From Desulfosarcina sp. (GTDB lineage Bacteria > Desulfobacterota > Desulfobacteria > Desulfobacterales > Desulfosarcinaceae), in contig JABZFO010000146.1 in NCBI GenBank assembly GCA_014237405.1, positions 28,642 through 92,641 on the forward strand: 64,000 nucleotides of DNA. The letters are read 5' to 3'. The notes under the pieces are model-generated. The model was not told the origin of the DNA. It was given only the letters and a program-made list of their open reading frames with translations, and ran no database searches. This document shows positions 52,719 to 64,000 of this stretch, piece after piece (the first letter of the stretch is position 1; every line of letters begins with the position of its first letter). Both the position numbers and the translations under genes were made by a program.

Positions 52719-53120
52719 ATGAAGAATAAGCGAAAGCCCCTTTTCAGACATCCGAAGATTGTTATTTCTCCATGTGGTTTTGGCCATGGGATCTTTACGA
52801 CAACGTTTATCCCCGCGGATACCACCCTTGAAGAGTGCCCTTATCTTCGGATAAAAGATGACGAATGCACCGGTGCCCTTGATGACTATGTGTTCAATCT
52901 GGAATCAGCGGAAGAAAACGGCCAATCGGATTATTATTCCCTGGTGCTTGGCTGGGGAAGCCTGTTCAACCATTCCTACGATCACAATACTGAATACTGG
53001 CACGATACGGACCGTGATCTGATTGTGTTCTACACAATCAAAGCGGTCACCTCCGGTAAACAGCTTTTTGTTAATTACGGTAAAGAATGGTGGGAATCAA
53101 GAGAATTGGCTCCTGAATAG
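52719..53120 (+). CDS. SET-domain protein
   Basis: GHGIFTTTFIPADTTLEECP, WGSLFNHSYDHNTEYWHD, FYTIKAVTSGKQLFVNYG. Confidence 0.85.
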   Translation: MKNKRKPLFRHPKIVISPCGFGHGIFTTTFIPADTTLEECPYLRIKDDECTGALDDYVFNLESAEENGQSDYYSLVLGWGSLFNHSYDHNTEYWHDTDRDLIVFYTIKAVTSGKQLFVNYGKEWWESRELAPE

Positions 53121-53199
53121 AGAGCCATGGGCCGATGCCTTCCCCGATAGGATTCGAGGGGATCAAGGGAAATGCTTAAGAATGACACAGGGAGGAGCC

Positions 53200-54999
53200 A
53201 TGTACACGTTGGACAAACCGGATAATTTGGTGGAAATGTTTGCGCAAAGTGTGGACAGGTTCGGCGGCAATCTTTGGATGGGAACGAAGAACAGGGCGAA
53301 GGACGGCTACGACTGGGTGACCTACGACCAGGTGGCCCGACGAATCACGAATCTTCGCGGCGGCTTGGCACACCTGGGTATTCAGAAAGGCGATGCGGTC
53401 GGCATCATCGCCAACAACCGCGTGGCGTGGCCCGTGGCCTGCTATGCTACTTACAGCCTTGCCGGGCGCTATGTGCCCATGTATGAAGCCGAGCTGGAAA
53501 AAACCTGGAAGTATATTATCGAGGATGCGGCGGTTCGGGTGCTTTTTGTTTCCAGACCGGAGATTCTGGCCAAGGTGAAAGGCTGGCCTGAGGAGATCGA
53601 GACCCTGGACCATGTGGTCCTCATCGAGGGGCAGGGTGAGGGAACCATGGAGGCGCTGGAGCGGTATGGAAAAGAACACCCCGCCCCAGCAGTTTACCCG
53701 GATGCGGACGACATCGCCGGCCTGATCTATACCTCGGGCACTACGGGCGCTCCCAAAGGTGTATTACTCTCCCACGGCAATCTAACCAGCAATGTCCACG
53801 CCGCTACCAAAGCCTACCCCCAGCTGGATGAGAACCTGCGGACCCTCTCTTTTCTTCCCTGGGCGCACTCCTATGGACAGACGGCCGAGCTGCATTTTCT
53901 CATGCGACTGGGTGGCTCCACCGGGTTTGCGGAAGGTCCCCTGACCATCGTTGACGATCTGGCGCTGGTCAAACCGACCTTTCTCATCGCCGTGCCCCGC
54001 ATCTTCAACCGGGTGTACGACGGTCTGAACACGAAGATGAACGAGCAGGGCGGGTTGGCCAAGAAACTGTTCGACATGGGCGTCAATGCCGGGATCGAGC
54101 GGCGGCGATTGAAAAAGGAAGGCCGGACCAGTTTGGTCAATAATCTGAAACTGAAAATCGCCGATGCCATTGTGTTCAAGAAAATCCGAGAAAAGTTCGG
54201 CGGCCGGCTCATGTATTCGCTGAGTTCCAGTGCGGCGCTGAGTCCCCACATTTCAGAATTCTTCGAAGATGTGGGCATTCCCGTATACGAAGCGTGGGGA
54301 ATGACCGAACTGTCGCCGGCGGGCACCATCAACAGCCTGCAGCACAACAAACTGGGCAGTGCCGGCAGACCCATCGACAAGGTTCGCCTGGTGATTGACA
54401 AGACCTTTGACAGCGACAACCCGGAAGAGGGTGAGCTGATCGTTTACGGCCCCAACGTCATGAAGGGCTATCACAACAAACCCGAGGAGACCCGGGCCAC
54501 CATGACCGAGGACGGTGGGCTCCGCACCGGAGACCGGGCCTATATCGACGAAGACGGGTACCTGCACATCACCGGCCGCATCAAGGAGCAGTTCAAACTG
54601 GAAAACGGCAAGTTCGTTTCTCCGGCCACCATGGAAGAGGAGATCAAGCTGCTGCCCTGCGTGGAGCATACAATGATCTATGGGCTCAACCGGCCGTTTA
54701 CCGTAGGCCTCGTTTTTCCGGACTTCATCGTCATGGACAAACTGGCCCGGCAGAACGGGTGGCCCGCGGAGCCTGCGGCCATGGTTGCCGATGATGCGTT
54801 CAAGGCGTATATCGAAAGCAAGATCCTCGGCAGTCTGAAAGGCAAATTCGGGTCCTACGAGATTCCGAAAAAGTTCATTATCCTCAGTGAAGGCTTTTCT
54901 ATCGACAACGGCATGCTCACCCAGACCTTCAAGCTCAAACGCCGCGAGGTGCTCAAAGCGTATCAGCCGATGATCGAAGAGGCGTACCGGAAGAAATAG
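53200..54999 (+). CDS. Long-chain acyl-CoA synthetase (AMP-binding)
   Basis: LIYTSGTTGAPKGVLLSHGNL, YEAWGMTELSPAGTIN, LRTGDRAYIDEDGYLHITGRIKEQFKLENGKFVSP; RBS ggaggag before ATG 53200. Confidence 0.94.
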   Translation: MYTLDKPDNLVEMFAQSVDRFGGNLWMGTKNRAKDGYDWVTYDQVARRITNLRGGLAHLGIQKGDAVGIIANNRVAWPVACYATYSLAGRYVPMYEAELEKTWKYIIEDAAVRVLFVSRPEILAKVKGWPEEIETLDHVVLIEGQGEGTMEALERYGKEHPAPAVYPDADDIAGLIYTSGTTGAPKGVLLSHGNLTSNVHAATKAYPQLDENLRTLSFLPWAHSYGQTAELHFLMRLGGSTGFAEGPLTIVDDLALVKPTFLIAVPRIFNRVYDGLNTKMNEQGGLAKKLFDMGVNAGIERRRLKKEGRTSLVNNLKLKIADAIVFKKIREKFGGRLMYSLSSSAALSPHISEFFEDVGIPVYEAWGMTELSPAGTINSLQHNKLGSAGRPIDKVRLVIDKTFDSDNPEEGELIVYGPNVMKGYHNKPEETRATMTEDGGLRTGDRAYIDEDGYLHITGRIKEQFKLENGKFVSPATMEEEIKLLPCVEHTMIYGLNRPFTVGLVFPDFIVMDKLARQNGWPAEPAAMVADDAFKAYIESKILGSLKGKFGSYEIPKKFIILSEGFSIDNGMLTQTFKLKRREVLKAYQPMIEEAYRKK

Positions 55000-55213
55000 A
55001 AGTTCCTGTAAAGGACGCGGGGTCACCCATTAAAGGGCGCCCCTTTGATTTCAACTGCCTATGCCGTTTTTTTATCCGTTGCACATTACTGGATATTTTT
55101 TTATTGTCCCCTTATGGCATTGAATCTTGTACCCTATTTTGTACCCAGCGAAAAAAGGCAAGAAAAAAGGGCTTGCATTGGATTTGCAAGCCCTTTATTT
55201 CTTTTTAAAAAAC

Positions 55214-55290
<77 letters not shown>

Positions 55291-55351
55291 ACAAGAAGGC
55301 AAACTTTTAGCATCATCATCAACCAGTGTCAAGGAGGCACAAGCAAAAAAA

Positions 55352-56278
55352 GTGAACCCCCAGAGCCATTCTGAACCGGCGCTGCCCCGGGCCCTGAAAC
55401 CCGGCGACACCCTAGGCATTGTCGCACCGGCCAGCCCCTTTGACCGACAATCATTTGATGCCGGCGTCCGGGGCCTGGAATCCATGGGCTTCAACCTCGT
55501 CATTCCAGAGGATATTTTTAATAAAAACGGCTATATGGCAGGTTCAGACCAGCGCCGGGCGGATCTGTTGAACCGGCTGTTTGCCGACCCTGACATTGAC
55601 GGCATCATCTGTGCCCGCGGGGGATACGGCGCCATGCGAGTCCTGCCGCTGCTGGACGCGGATGCCATATCCCACCATCCCAAGGTGTTTGTCGGATTCA
55701 GCGACATCACGGTGCTGTTGGGTTTTCTGGTGGAGCGCTGCCGTATGGTGGCGTTTCACGGACCCACGGTCACCACCTTGGGCAACGGTGATCCCTCGAC
55801 CCGGAACCGTTTCTTGTCGGCGCTGACAAAACCGGCACCGCTGTCTCTTGCAGCTGCGTCGAACCATGTGATTCAAGCCGGCAGTGCCACAGGGCGGTTC
55901 TTTTGCGGGAACCTGACCTTGTTTTGCCACCTGACGGGCACCCCGTTTCAGCCGGATTTCAGCGGCTGCATTCTGCTCATCGAAGACCAGGGGGAGGCGC
56001 CCTATCGCATCGACCGCATGCTGACCCAGATGATGCTGGCCGGCTGTTTCGACGGGTTGGCCGGACTGGCCTTGGGGGCGTTTACCAACTGTGGATCAGT
56101 CGAGGAGATTCACCGCATCGTCTCCGACCGGCTGGGCCGGCTGAATATTCCCATTCTGGCCGGATTTGACGTTGGCCACGAAGCGGTAAACATGACCCTG
56201 CCTGTGGGATTGCCTGTACTAATGAACACCAGCTCTGGAACGTTGACCTTTACAGGTCCCGCCGTCGGGTGGCAGTAA
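55352..56278 (+). CDS. LD-carboxypeptidase (muramoyltetrapeptide carboxypeptidase)
   Basis: LKPGDTLGIVAPASPFD, CARGGYGAMRVLPLLD, VGFSDITVLL, FCGNLTLFCHLTGTP; RBS aaggaggc with GTG start (tracked ORF starts inside the tRNA). Confidence 0.9.
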   Translation: MNPQSHSEPALPRALKPGDTLGIVAPASPFDRQSFDAGVRGLESMGFNLVIPEDIFNKNGYMAGSDQRRADLLNRLFADPDIDGIICARGGYGAMRVLPLLDADAISHHPKVFVGFSDITVLLGFLVERCRMVAFHGPTVTTLGNGDPSTRNRFLSALTKPAPLSLAAASNHVIQAGSATGRFFCGNLTLFCHLTGTPFQPDFSGCILLIEDQGEAPYRIDRMLTQMMLAGCFDGLAGLALGAFTNCGSVEEIHRIVSDRLGRLNIPILAGFDVGHEAVNMTLPVGLPVLMNTSSGTLTFTGPAVGWQ

Positions 56279-56284
56279 CCTGCG

Positions 56285-57364
56285 ATGAATACCAACTCCG
56301 TTCACGATCTGATGCAGCAGGGCCTCCGGGAAAAGGTCTTTCCCGGAGCGGTGCTGCTGGTGGGCAAAGGCGAGCCGCCGCTTTTTTTCAAGGCCTATGG
56401 CAAGGCCAACCTGTTCTCAGGCCTTCCCATGACCCGGGAAACCGTGTTTGATCTGGCATCGCTGACCAAGCCCCTGGCCACCACCCTGGCGGTGGCCAGA
56501 CTGGCTGATCAGGGGCGGATCGGTTTGGACCAACCGGTGGCGGGATGGCTTCCTGAACTGGCCGGCAGCGACAAAGCGACGATTACTGTCCGCCAGCTGC
56601 TTTGCCATCAAAGCGGGTTTCCCGCCCACCGCCTTTTCTACATGACGCTCAAATCCCTCGCGCCGAGGGAGCGCAAATCTGCTGTGCTGGACCTGCTGAA
56701 GCACGCACCACTGGCGTACCAACCAGGAGAAACGACCCTATACAGCGATCTGGGCTTCATGCTGCTGTGCCGGCTGGTTGAAGCGGTGGCCGGTTGCCCC
56801 ATGAATCACTTTTTAAAGGTCGAAATCTATGACCCAGTGGGATTGAACGATCTCTTTTTCGTGGATCTCACATCCAACCAGCGGCCCCACAGACCGTATG
56901 CCGCCACAGAGCTTTGCCCGGTGCGAAACCGGTTGCTGGTCGGCGAGGTGCATGATGATAACGCCTGGTTTGCCGGGGGCATTGATGGGCACGCCGGCCT
57001 GTTCGGCACGGCCGAGGCTGTTTTTCAGCTCCTGCGATTTCTTATTGCGGACTTTCGGGGCCGTGTGTCAACATCTATTTTTTCAAGGCAAATACTCTCC
57101 GAAGTCTTCCACGGAGTAGAGAAAAACCCATTGCCGCTGGGCTTTGACCGCCCGTCGGTGCAAAACTCCAGTGCGGGCCGTTATTTTTCTGCCAACACCG
57201 TTGGGCATCTGGGATTTACCGGTGTCTCCTTCTGGATGGATCTGGAGAAAGACTTCTCTATCATTTTGCTTACCAACCGGGTGCACCCCTTCCGTTGGAA
57301 TAGCCGGCTGGGTCAATTCCGTCCCAATATCCACGATCGGATCATGGAACATTTTGAAATATAA
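56285..57364 (+). CDS. Beta-lactamase-family (class C-like) serine hydrolase
   Basis: FDLASLTKPLATTLAV (SxxK), YSDLGFMLL (YxN-like), class C layout. Confidence 0.88.
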   Translation: MNTNSVHDLMQQGLREKVFPGAVLLVGKGEPPLFFKAYGKANLFSGLPMTRETVFDLASLTKPLATTLAVARLADQGRIGLDQPVAGWLPELAGSDKATITVRQLLCHQSGFPAHRLFYMTLKSLAPRERKSAVLDLLKHAPLAYQPGETTLYSDLGFMLLCRLVEAVAGCPMNHFLKVEIYDPVGLNDLFFVDLTSNQRPHRPYAATELCPVRNRLLVGEVHDDNAWFAGGIDGHAGLFGTAEAVFQLLRFLIADFRGRVSTSIFSRQILSEVFHGVEKNPLPLGFDRPSVQNSSAGRYFSANTVGHLGFTGVSFWMDLEKDFSIILLTNRVHPFRWNSRLGQFRPNIHDRIMEHFEI

Positions 57365-57433
57365 TCGGATTAAACCTGATTTCAACAAATTAAGTCTTGA
57401 AATCACAGGCTATTTCTGGTACCCGTTCGGTGA

Positions 57434-58480
<1,047 letters not shown>

Positions 58481-58488
58481 CGGGTACC

Positions 58489-59325
58489 ATGTTTTCCAAA
58501 CGGATGATTTTCGTTGCCGTGGTGATCATTCTGGTCGCGGTGAATGTCATCCTCCTCACCATCACCGGCAAACACACCCAGACTCCTTCCGGTCTCGGCC
58601 GGGGAGCTCTCGTCATTGTTTCTCCCTTTCAGAAGCATCTCACCACTTTTGTTCAGTCCGTCAAGGACACATGGAACCAATACTTCTTTCTGGTCTCCAC
58701 GGCCAAGGAGAACCAGCGGCTGAAAAAGGCCCTGGGGCAGAGCCTGCAGCAGCTCAACCGGTGCAGTGAAACCGATCTGGCCAACGACCGGCTCCGTCAT
58801 CTGTTAGGCTTTGAAGAAGCGATTGTGCGGCCGATGATCGCCGCCCAGGTGGTGGGCAAGGATCCGTCTCCCTGGTCAAAGACCGTCATTGTGGACAAAG
58901 GGACCCAGGACGGCGTCCGGCAGGGCGATCCCGTGGTGATCCCCGAGGGAATTGCCGGCGTGATTGTCGAGGCGTCGGCTCGGTATGCCAAGGTGCTCCT
59001 GCTGATCGATCCTAACAGTGCCGTCGATGCCCTGGTGCAGCAAACCCGGGCGCGGGGAATTGTCAAGGGCGGGGGTGCCGGTTACTGCGTGTTCGACTAC
59101 GTCCTTCGAAAACATGAGATCAGCGTGGGAGACACGGTGGTCTCTTCGGGCCTTGACGGAGTGTTTCCCAAAGGGCTTCGGGTGGGGCACATTTCCGAAA
59201 TCGTTCGTCTGAACGCCGGCATCTTCCAGAAAGTGTCGGTAACCCCATACGTGGATTTCGAGATCCTCGAAGAGGTGTTTATCATTTCCGAACCGGCTTC
59301 CGAAGACCTTCCCGGGGAACTATGA
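58489..59325 (+). CDS. mreC: Rod shape-determining protein MreC
   Basis: N-terminal TM, coiled coil, VVGKDPSPWSKTVIVDKGTQDGVRQGDPVV, VVSSGLDGVFPKGLRVGHI. Confidence 0.95.
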   Translation: MFSKRMIFVAVVIILVAVNVILLTITGKHTQTPSGLGRGALVIVSPFQKHLTTFVQSVKDTWNQYFFLVSTAKENQRLKKALGQSLQQLNRCSETDLANDRLRHLLGFEEAIVRPMIAAQVVGKDPSPWSKTVIVDKGTQDGVRQGDPVVIPEGIAGVIVEASARYAKVLLLIDPNSAVDALVQQTRARGIVKGGGAGYCVFDYVLRKHEISVGDTVVSSGLDGVFPKGLRVGHISEIVRLNAGIFQKVSVTPYVDFEILEEVFIISEPASEDLPGEL

Positions 59326-59849
59326 TTTACGGCTATCATCTGATCATCTGCCTGTTTCTGATCATTTTTCAGACCACGCTGTTGGTGGGTGGCGGCCCGG
59401 CGCACCTGTATGATCTGCTTGCCCCGTTCGTGGTTTATTTGGGCGTTTACCGCCTGCCACGGGAAGCTGTTCCTGTCCTGGTGCTCGGTGGCCTGGCTAT
59501 GGACGGCATCTCCGGCGGTGTGTTCGGCGTTCACCTGACCGCCTATCTGTGGCTGTACGTGGGCGTGCGTTGGGCCATCCAGTTCCTTCACGTTGGCAAT
59601 GTGATTCTGCTGCCGTTGCTTGTAACGGCCGGAGTGGCTTTCGAGAGCCTGGTGGTGGCCTTCTCCGCGGTGGTACTGGCGTCGGCGGCCTGGCCGGTGG
59701 AGTTCATGTTTTCCGTTGTTTCCAGGCAGGTATTGTGGGGGGCAGTAACCGGCCCCTTTCTGATGCTGTTTTTCATCCGTGGACAGAAATCCGTGGATCG
59801 GGCAAGAAAATCCTTTTTTGCGGAAAAAGACCCGTTGAGGACCTCTTGA
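59322..59849 (+). CDS. mreD: Rod shape-determining protein MreD
   Basis: Multi-TM protein between mreC and mrdA. Confidence 0.85.
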   Translation: MIYGYHLIICLFLIIFQTTLLVGGGPAHLYDLLAPFVVYLGVYRLPREAVPVLVLGGLAMDGISGGVFGVHLTAYLWLYVGVRWAIQFLHVGNVILLPLLVTAGVAFESLVVAFSAVVLASAAWPVEFMFSVVSRQVLWGAVTGPFLMLFFIRGQKSVDRARKSFFAEKDPLRTS

Positions 59850-61646
59850 CCAACTACCTGGACAATGTGGACAGCGAGTGGTACAGCCAGCGACTTAGCG
59901 CTGTTCTGATCGTGGTAATTGCCGCCTTTCTTGTGCTGATTGCCCGGCTGCTGTTCCTTCAGGTGGTCGAAGGTGGGGAACTTCGGCGGCTGTCGGAAAT
60001 CAACAGCATTCGGTTGAAAAGCGTGGATGCGCCCCGTGGGCTGATTTATGATACCCATGATCGGCTGATGGCGGACAACCGGCCTTCCTATGACCTGAGT
60101 ATCATCGTCAAGGACGCCGATCCGCTGGAGCAGACCATCGAAAAACTGTCCCGATACACGGGTATCGACGAAGCGAGATTGTGGGAAAGCCTGGAGAAAG
60201 CCAAGAAGACACGCGCCTACAAACCCGTGCTGCTCAAGCCCGATATCGGCCGGGATGCACTGGCGGCCATCGAGGTGAACCGGTGGGACCTGCCCGGCAT
60301 CGTGGTCAATGTTTCACCTAGAAGGGATTATATCTTCAGCCCCAGTTCAGCCCATATTCTGGGTTATATGGGGGAGATCGATGTCGAAGAACTGAAAAAC
60401 AAGATCTACAGGGGGTGGCCAGCAGGTGGAGGTCAACGCCACCGGTCAGGTGGTACGGGTGCTCAGTACGGTGGATGCGGTTCCCGGCCATAACATTGTT
60501 TTGTCCATCGACCAGACCCTTCAGATGAAAGCGGAACAGTTGCTCGCCGATCAGGCGGGGGCCGCCGTTGCAGTGAATCCGTCCAACGGGCAGATCCTGG
60601 CCATGGCTTCGAGCCCCTCCTTTGACCAGAATGCATTCATCTCCGGCATGTCCCACGATGCGTGGAAGGTGCTGATATCGGACCCCTTGCATCCTCTTGA
60701 AAACAAGGCCATCCAGGCCGAATACCCGCCGGCATCAACGTACAAGATTATCGCTGCGGCCGCCGGGCTTGAAGAGGGCGTGATCGACAAGAACACATCG
60801 GTTTTCTGCCCCGGTTTTTTAAAGTTTGGTAACCGTACTTATCGGTGCTGGAAAAAATGGGGCCACGGGGAGGTGGCTTTGCTCAAGGCGCTCAGCGAAT
60901 CCTGTGATGTCTATTTTTACAAGCTGGGCCAGGAACTCGGCGTGGATCGACTCGCCTGGTACGCCAGTGCCTTTGGCCTGGGAGAGCCCACAGGTGTGGA
61001 CCTGGATCACGAAGCGGGCGGCCTGATTCCCACCGCCCAATGGAAGAAAAACAGGACGGGTGTCTCATGGCAGAAGGGGGAAACCCTGTCGGTGGTCATC
61101 GGGCAGGGGTTCAATCTGGTCACCCCCCTTCAAATGGCCATGGTGGCAGCTACCGTTGGCAACGGAGGCACGCGCTATCGTCCCAAGATCGTCAAAACCA
61201 TCCGGACTGCTGACGGGAAAACCGTTTACGAGAGTGTCCCCGAGGTCAAGGGAAAGTTACCGATCAGCGACGAAACCTTGCGACTGGTGAGGGAAGGACT
61301 GTTCAAGGCCGTCAATGATCGGCGTGGCACGGCCTGGGCCAGCCGGCTTGAGGGGCTTGCCATGCATGGAAAAACCGGCACGGCCCAGGTGGTTGGACGG
61401 CGGGACGATGACGCCGAAGGTGAACGGGAGGGCGAGCCGATAAAGGATCACGCCTGGTTTGTGGCCTATGCTCCTGGGGAGAATCCGAAGATTGCCGTGG
61501 CGGTTATCGTGGAGCATGGGGAGCACGGATCCAGTGCCGCCGCCCCGGTGGCGGCTGAAATCATCCGATTTTACTTGTGCGGAGGGAAGCCTAAAGGCGA
61601 TTTGCCTTTGGCAGTGGCCCGGACCATACCCACCGAAGGGTATTGA
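59846..61646 (+). pseudogene. mrdA: Penicillin-binding protein 2 with apparent internal deletion/frame jump near 60408-60425
   Basis: TTG start overlapping the mreD stop; DAPRGLIYDTHDRLMADNRPSYDL...LGYMGEIDVEELKNKIYRG, then QQVEVNATGQVVRVL...EYPPASTYKIIAAAAGLEEG...HGKTGTAQVVG in another frame. Confidence 0.85.
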
Positions 61647-61693
61647 ACTGCCGGCACACATACGGCGGCCGGCATTTTGCGGGATAGTAGACC

Positions 61694-62797
61694 ATGTTTG
61701 ACCGACGATTGCTGCAATGCTTTGACTGGGGGTTGCTGGTGCTCACCCTTTCCATCGGGTCTGCGGGGCTGGTGGTGCTGTATAGCGCCGTATCTGCCGG
61801 TGCGGTTGAGCCGGATATCGTACTGTTTAAAAAACAGCTGATCTGGTACGGCGGTGGCATAGGGATCATGGTCTTCTGTTTTTTGTTTGACTACAAACAG
61901 CTCGAACGGTTTGCCAACTTCATCTACCTGGCATGCGTAGGCTCATTGACGGCAGTGCTGTTTTTTGGCAAGTACGTGGGCGGGTCCCGGCGCTGGCTGT
62001 CCTTGGGGCCCTTTTCACTCCAGCCCTCCGAAATGGCCAAGGTTGCCGTCATCATCGTTCTGGCCCGTTACTATGCCAGGCTCATCAATACCGAAGGACT
62101 TACGCTTCGGGACCTGATGGTCCCTGCTTTTCTAACGGCGGTACCCTTTGCCCTGGTTGTCCGCCAGCCGGATCTGGGCACGGCCATGGTGATTGCGCTC
62201 ATTGCCGGTGCAATGACCCTTTTTGCCAAGATCGAACGCAGGGCGCTCAGTTGGCTGGTGGCCACTTTCACCATGCTCGTACCGTTGGTCTGGTTTTTTT
62301 TGCGAGGCTACCAGAAGCAGCGGATCCTGACGTTCTTGAATCCAGACCGGGATCCGCTGGGAGCCGGTTATCATATTATCCAATCCAAAATTGCCATCGG
62401 ATCGGGGATGCTCACCGGGAAAGGGTTTTTAAAGGGAACCCAGAGCGCCCTGTCATTCCTTCCGGAACAGCATACCGACTTCATCTTTTCGGTGCTGGCC
62501 GAAGAGTGGGGGCTGATGGGGGCGCTGACGGTGATCATTCTGTTTTTGATTGTCATTGCCTGGGGGCTGAGTATTGCCGGCCGATGCCGGGATCCCTTCG
62601 GCACCGTCTTGTCCGTTGGGGTGACCGCCATGATTGCCTGGCAGGTGTTCATCAACATCGGGATGGTCATGGGGCTCATGCCGGTGGTGGGAGTGACCCT
62701 GCCTTTCGTTAGCTATGGCGGGTCCTCGATAATTACCATGATGATGGGCATCGGCCTGCTCATGAATGTGAGCATGCGTCGATTCAAATTTGAATAA
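61694..62797 (+). CDS. rodA: Rod shape-determining protein RodA (SEDS)
   Basis: GGSRRWLSLGPFSLQPSEMAKV, LVVRQPDLGTAMV, FLPEQHTDFIFSVLAEEWG, PFVSYGGSSIITMM. Confidence 0.96.
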   Translation: MFDRRLLQCFDWGLLVLTLSIGSAGLVVLYSAVSAGAVEPDIVLFKKQLIWYGGGIGIMVFCFLFDYKQLERFANFIYLACVGSLTAVLFFGKYVGGSRRWLSLGPFSLQPSEMAKVAVIIVLARYYARLINTEGLTLRDLMVPAFLTAVPFALVVRQPDLGTAMVIALIAGAMTLFAKIERRALSWLVATFTMLVPLVWFFLRGYQKQRILTFLNPDRDPLGAGYHIIQSKIAIGSGMLTGKGFLKGTQSALSFLPEQHTDFIFSVLAEEWGLMGALTVIILFLIVIAWGLSIAGRCRDPFGTVLSVGVTAMIAWQVFINIGMVMGLMPVVGVTLPFVSYGGSSIITMMMGIGLLMNVSMRRFKFE

Positions 62798-62863
62798 CCG
62801 CAGCAGCCGGTCATTATGGGCGGAGCGTGAAAACAGTTTTAGGATCGTAAACAGGGGGAAACG

Positions 62864-63241
62864 ATGAAAAAAAAAGAACGTGCGGACCATATCTCTACCC
62901 TGCTGGGAATTGGAACCACCATCGAGGGGACCCTGGAGTTTAAAGACACTATCCGGCTGGATGGTGCGGTCAATGGAAAAATATTTTCGGAGAAGGGCAC
63001 GGTGATTATTGGTGAACGGGCTGTGGTGGAGGCACAGATCCGCGTGGGAACAGCCATTGTCAAGGGGACCGTCAATGGGCATATCCAGGCATCGGACCGC
63101 ATCGAAGTCTATCCGCCGGCCAAAATCACCGGGGATATCCAGGCACCATTTAATGGAAATTGTAGCATGGCCAGGCTTGAACCCCTGCCGGTTGAAAAAA
63201 AAAAGACGGATGCAAAGCGTGATGAAAAGAAATCCGGATGA
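62864..63241 (+). CDS. Bactofilin (polymer-forming cytoskeletal protein)
   Basis: ISTLLGIGTTIEGTLEFKDTIRLDGAVNGKIFSEKGTVIIGERAVVEAQIRVGTAIVKGTVNGHI. Confidence 0.92.
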   Translation: MKKKERADHISTLLGIGTTIEGTLEFKDTIRLDGAVNGKIFSEKGTVIIGERAVVEAQIRVGTAIVKGTVNGHIQASDRIEVYPPAKITGDIQAPFNGNCSMARLEPLPVEKKKTDAKRDEKKSG

Positions 63242-63262
63242 CGGATTTATTTTAAAAAACCT

Positions 63263-63292
63263 TTGACATTTCAGCGATGCTGATGGTATAGA
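63263..63292 (+). promoter_or_regulatory. Candidate sigma70 promoter of atp operon
   Basis: TTGACA (63263) - 18 nt - TATAGA (63287). Confidence 0.55.
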
Positions 63293-63385
63293 CCGCCGGA
63301 GTTCGCACCTTTCGTAACTTATATCATTTATAGACAATATATTGTTTTCGGCAATATTTAATCGTACTTCAACGGAGGCCCTCAG

Positions 63386-63811
63386 ATGGTAAGCGTCGAT
63401 GGATCCATAGTCTTGCAGATCGTGAATTTCTTGCTGTTGATTTGGATTTTGAACATGGTGCTGTACAAACCCATCCGTAAGATCCTGGTGGAACGGAAAG
63501 AGAAAATGACCGGACTTCAGTCAGGTATCGACGACTCCGCCCAGCAGGTTAAATCAAAAGAAGAGGCCTATGCCGAAGGCGTGCGTCAGGCCCGGGCCGC
63601 CGGACAGAAAGAAAAAGAAGTGATGATTCAGGCCGCCGCGGAAGAGGAAAAGGCGATCGTTGGCAAGATCAACGAATCCGCCCAGGCCGAACTCAAGGCG
63701 GTCAAGGAAAAGATCACCCAGGAGGTGGGCATCGCCAAATCAGCGCTTGAAGAAGAAATTGAAGCATTTGCAGATGCGATTGGACAAAAAATATTGGGGA
63801 GGGTTGCTTAA
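63386..63811 (+). CDS. F0F1 ATP synthase subunit b' (AtpF')
   Basis: Short N-terminal TM then charged helix (YKPIRKILVERKEKMTGLQSGIDDSAQQVKSKEEAY...). Confidence 0.9.
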   Translation: MVSVDGSIVLQIVNFLLLIWILNMVLYKPIRKILVERKEKMTGLQSGIDDSAQQVKSKEEAYAEGVRQARAAGQKEKEVMIQAAAEEEKAIVGKINESAQAELKAVKEKITQEVGIAKSALEEEIEAFADAIGQKILGRVA

Positions 63812-64000
63812 TGAAGGTTCCAATTTTCAGCGGGAAGCGCAGCCGTAGCACCCGGTGGACGTTGCCACTGGCCTTGGCCGTGCTTCTTTTGTTTAGTGGC
63901 ACCGTAGCTCTTGCGTCCTCCGACGGGGGGCATGGTGATGCAGGCAGCAAAGGATGGGTGAAAACAGACACCTATCGGGTGATGAATTTTGCCGTTCTGG
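63811..64000 (+). CDS. atpF: F0F1 ATP synthase subunit b, 5' part
   Basis: MKVPIFSGKRSRSTRWTLPLALAVLLLFSGTVALASSDGGHGDAGSKGWVKTDTYRVMNFAVL, open to window end, directly after b'. Confidence 0.8.
   Translation, partial: MKVPIFSGKRSRSTRWTLPLALAVLLLFSGTVALASSDGGHGDAGSKGWVKTDTYRVMNFAVL

Overview
The window looks like a chromosomal segment of a Desulfosarcina-like Desulfobacterota (judged from protein style only). It is mostly housekeeping: metG-ricT-holB-HU, lptD, surE, tmk, ferredoxin, ogt, mreBCD-mrdA-rodA, bactofilin, the start of an atp operon and one tRNA-Pro(GGG). Accessory content: (i) a kdnA/kdnB pair (8-amino-Kdo synthesis) next to a long GlmS/SIS-like protein with a buried Ntn-type cysteine; (ii) a cysteine synthase fused to a cysteinyl-tRNA-synthetase-like domain whose HIGH and KMSKS motifs are both degenerate; (iii) a diadenylate-cyclase-like (DisA_N) protein with a non-canonical RHR motif; (iv) a divergent locus of ATP-grasp ligases, PP-loop ATPase, GNAT fusion, N-formylglutamate amidohydrolase and a complete oligopeptide ABC transporter, which is the best candidate for an uncharacterised pathway; (v) a class III cyclase near a nucleotide-transporter-like/HEAT/cNMP-binding protein. 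About twelve conserved genes, including tmk, mrdA and mreB, appear to lack a short internal segment. Usually the downstream half is in another frame; in mreB and dppC the frame is kept. This is either a systematic assembly artefact or unusual genome erosion, and should be resolved before the affected genes are interpreted. Many large '+' or '-' ORFs in the track are antisense shadows in this GC-rich sequence.
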